A DNA stretch of 64,000 nucleotides, taken from assembly GCA_963810775.1 (NCBI GenBank), contig CAWEOT010000025.1:124001-188000 (forward strand), read 5' to 3'. This document shows, in pieces, positions 62,556-64,000 of the stretch. Both the position numbers and the translations under genes were made by a program. The stretch comes from DATBVX01 sp963810775 (lineage in GTDB: Bacteria > Pseudomonadota > Gammaproteobacteria > Steroidobacterales > Steroidobacteraceae). The notes beneath the pieces were generated by a model, which did not search any database, had not been told where the DNA came from, and was given only the letters and a program-made list of their open reading frames with translations. Each line of letters starts with the position of its first letter. Position 1 is the stretch's first letter.

Positions 62556-62571
62556 TGGCATAGAAGCTGCA
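62556..62571 (+). promoter_or_regulatory. Sigma-54 (-24/-12) promoter for glnK–amtB
   Basis: TGGCATAGAAGCTGCA matches the sigma-54 pattern: GG at 62557–62558 and GC at 62569–62570 with exactly 10 bases between. It lies 78 bp before the glnK ATG, the expected place for nitrogen control through NtrC. No clear NtrC site pair was found by eye in the ~160 bp upstream. Confidence 0.7.
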
Positions 62572-62648
62572 TTGTGAGCTGCGCGCAGCTTAGTGCGCTC
62601 AAGGGGTATCAGCACCGCGTCGAATCTGCGCGGAGCGCACAGAAATTC

Positions 62649-62987
62649 ATGAAGCTCGTGGCGGCGATCATCAAGCCATTCAAGCTCGACGAGGTGAGAC
62701 GTGCGATTGCCGACCTGGGCCTGCAGGGGCTCACCGTCACCGACGTGCTTGGACTGGGACAGCAACCGGTGCATCGCGAGTTCTACCGGTCTGCCGAGTA
62801 CCCGATCGACTTCGCGCCACGCGCCAAGATCGAGGTCGCGGTCGAGGACGCCGTGCTCGAGCCGGTGATCGAAGCCATCGGCAATGTCGCGCGCACCGGC
62901 CACAAGGGTGACGGAAAGATTTTCGTGCTCGATCTCGTGCAAGTAGTGCGAATTCGCACCAACGAAATCGGCGCGGCGGCCATATGA
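62649..62987 (+). CDS. glnK: PII nitrogen regulatory protein GlnK/GlnB
   Basis: 112 residues, the standard length. It starts MKLVAAIIKPFKLDEVR. The T-loop has Gln39 and the uridylylation site Tyr51 in YRSAEYPIDF; the B-loop is TGHKGDGKIFV instead of the usual TGExGDGKIFV. PII binds ATP/ADP and 2-oxoglutarate and blocks the ammonium channel AmtB. It is followed 26 bp later by amtB and preceded by a sigma-54-type promoter, so it is the GlnK-type copy. Confidence 0.95.
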   Translation: MKLVAAIIKPFKLDEVRRAIADLGLQGLTVTDVLGLGQQPVHREFYRSAEYPIDFAPRAKIEVAVEDAVLEPVIEAIGNVARTGHKGDGKIFVLDLVQVVRIRTNEIGAAAI

Positions 62988-63013
62988 CCAGAATCGGCAA
63001 ACGAGGAGTAACC

Positions 63014-64000
63014 GTGCAACACCTAACTGCAGACCTGTACTTTCTCCGACTCGTGTGTAGCCAGGCGCGCCGCTGGTTCACGCTGCCGGTCCTGGCGGCG
63101 TTCGGTGTACTGCTGCTGCCGGCCCTTGGCTTTGCGCAGGAGGCGGGCGCGACAGCGCCGCCGCCGTCTCCCAACAAGGGCGATACCGCCTGGATGCTGG
63201 CCTCGACGGCACTGGTACTGCTGATGTCGGTTCCAGGACTGGCTCTTTTCTACGGCGGCCTGGTACGCACCAAGAACATGCTCTCGGTGCTGATGCAGGT
63301 ATTCGTCGGCTTTTCGTTGATCACAGTGTTGTGGTGCGTGTACGGCTACTCCCTCGCTTTCACGACCGGCAACGACTTTATCGGCGGATTCAGCCGGGTG
63401 TTCCTCAAAGGCACCTTCGATTCGGTCGCGGGCTTGTCGCTTGGCGCGACCTTCAGCAAGGGAACGCCGATGTACGAGCTCGTGTTCGTCGCGTTCCAGG
63501 CGACCTTCGCGGCCATCACCTGCTGCCTGATCCTTGGATCGCTGGTGGAGCGCATCAAGTTCTCCGCGATCCTGCTGTTCCTGGTGATCTGGTTCACCTT
63601 CGCCTACTGCCCGATCGCGCACATGGTCTGGTTCTGGGCGGGGCCGGATGCGTACACCTCACCGGATGTGGTCGATGCCACGAACCAGACCGCAGGTCTT
63701 CTCTGGCAGTGGGGCGCGCTCGATTTCGCGGGCGGAACGGTGGTGCACATCAATGCCGGGGTCGCGGGTCTGGTCGGGGCCTACGTACTCGGCAAGCGCA
63801 TCGGTCTCGGGCGTGAGTCGATGGCGCCGCACAACCTCACGCTGACGATGGTGGGTGCCTCGCTCCTGTGGTTCGGCTGGTTCGGTTTCAACGCGGGTTC
63901 CGCGCTCGAAGCCAACGGTTCGGCTGCGCTCGCGTTCCTCAACACTTACCTGGCTACCGCATGCGCAGTGCTCTCGTGGATGTTCGTGGAGTGGCTGATC
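63014..64000 (+). CDS. amtB: Ammonium transporter AmtB (partial, cut by the window end)
   Basis: 329 codons are visible from a GTG with GAGGAG upstream; the 3' end is outside. A signal peptide (to about GFAQEAG) and then AmtB helices: STALVLLMSVPGLALFYGGLVR, ILGSLVERIKFSAIL, CPIAHMVWFW and the first pore His in DFAGGTVVHINAGVAGL. AmtB is a trimeric ammonium channel regulated by the GlnK encoded just upstream. The second pore His lies beyond the window. Confidence 0.95.
   Translation, partial: MQHLTADLYFLRLVCSQARRWFTLPVLAAFGVLLLPALGFAQEAGATAPPPSPNKGDTAWMLASTALVLLMSVPGLALFYGGLVRTKNMLSVLMQVFVGFSLITVLWCVYGYSLAFTTGNDFIGGFSRVFLKGTFDSVAGLSLGATFSKGTPMYELVFVAFQATFAAITCCLILGSLVERIKFSAILLFLVIWFTFAYCPIAHMVWFWAGPDAYTSPDVVDATNQTAGLLWQWGALDFAGGTVVHINAGVAGLVGAYVLGKRIGLGRESMAPHNLTLTMVGASLLWFGWFGFNAGSALEANGSAALAFLNTYLATACAVLSWMFVEWLI

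Overview
The window is high-GC gene-dense bacterial chromosome. Gene content and order (polA–engB–cytochrome c4–dsbA, ubiK–comM, glnK–amtB, tamA–tamB, yadGH, lptM) point to a gammaproteobacterium. An inferred placement is the Xanthomonadales/Nevskiales/Steroidobacterales side, supported by an acylornithine-type carbamoyltransferase in the arginine cluster and by the YnbE/YdbL-like lipoprotein. No phage, insertion sequence, integron, rRNA operon or CRISPR array was seen.

Layout. 1–6.2 kb: end of a LysR regulator and a complete RND multidrug efflux operon (adaptor, pump, outer-membrane channel). 6.2–12.1 kb: EF-hand secreted protein, methyltransferase-like membrane protein, FGGY kinase, hydrolase, a membrane-tethered response regulator and a secreted repeat protein. 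12.1–18.7 kb: envelope genes, namely a DUF6279 lipoprotein, a YdbH-like AsmA-family protein with a YnbE/YdbL-like lipoprotein, the YadGH ABC transporter and two small membrane proteins. 18.7–27.1 kb: accessory region with secreted proteins of unknown role, a copper-radical (galactose oxidase-like) protein, three microproteins, a divergent pair that looks like an unusual FlhC/FlhD system, nudC and a broken hdeD-like gene. 27.2–34.8 kb: NRDE protein, tamA–tamB, an SRPBCC protein and an esterase.

34.8–43.1 kb holds the most interesting metabolic locus: tandem ARG-box-like operators followed by argR-argG-(unknown P-loop gene)-argC-argD-argF'-argB-argH. The genes are tightly spaced or overlap by 4 bp. 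The carbamoyltransferase is of the acylornithine type, and its specificity residue suggests succinylated rather than acetylated intermediates. No N-acylglutamate synthase or deacylase is present, and an unrecognised P-loop protein sits between argG and argC.

43–53.9 kb: glutathione-dependent isomerase plus FAH hydrolase, acyl-CoA dehydrogenase, thioesterase, lptM, polA, a barrel protein, engB, cytochrome c4, DsbA and CorA. 53.9–59.8 kb: a large LuxR/AAA regulator, a PAP2 lipoprotein, a frameshifted gene and a COG4705–outer-membrane-barrel fusion. 59.8–64 kb: tRNA-Arg(CCG), cytochrome c5, comM, ubiK, and glnK–amtB (cut by the window end) behind a sigma-54-type promoter.

Top candidates for an undescribed system are (1) the FlhC-like activator divergent from a protein that appears to be two fused FlhD domains, and (2) the arginine cluster with an unknown P-loop enzyme where an N-acyltransferase would be expected.
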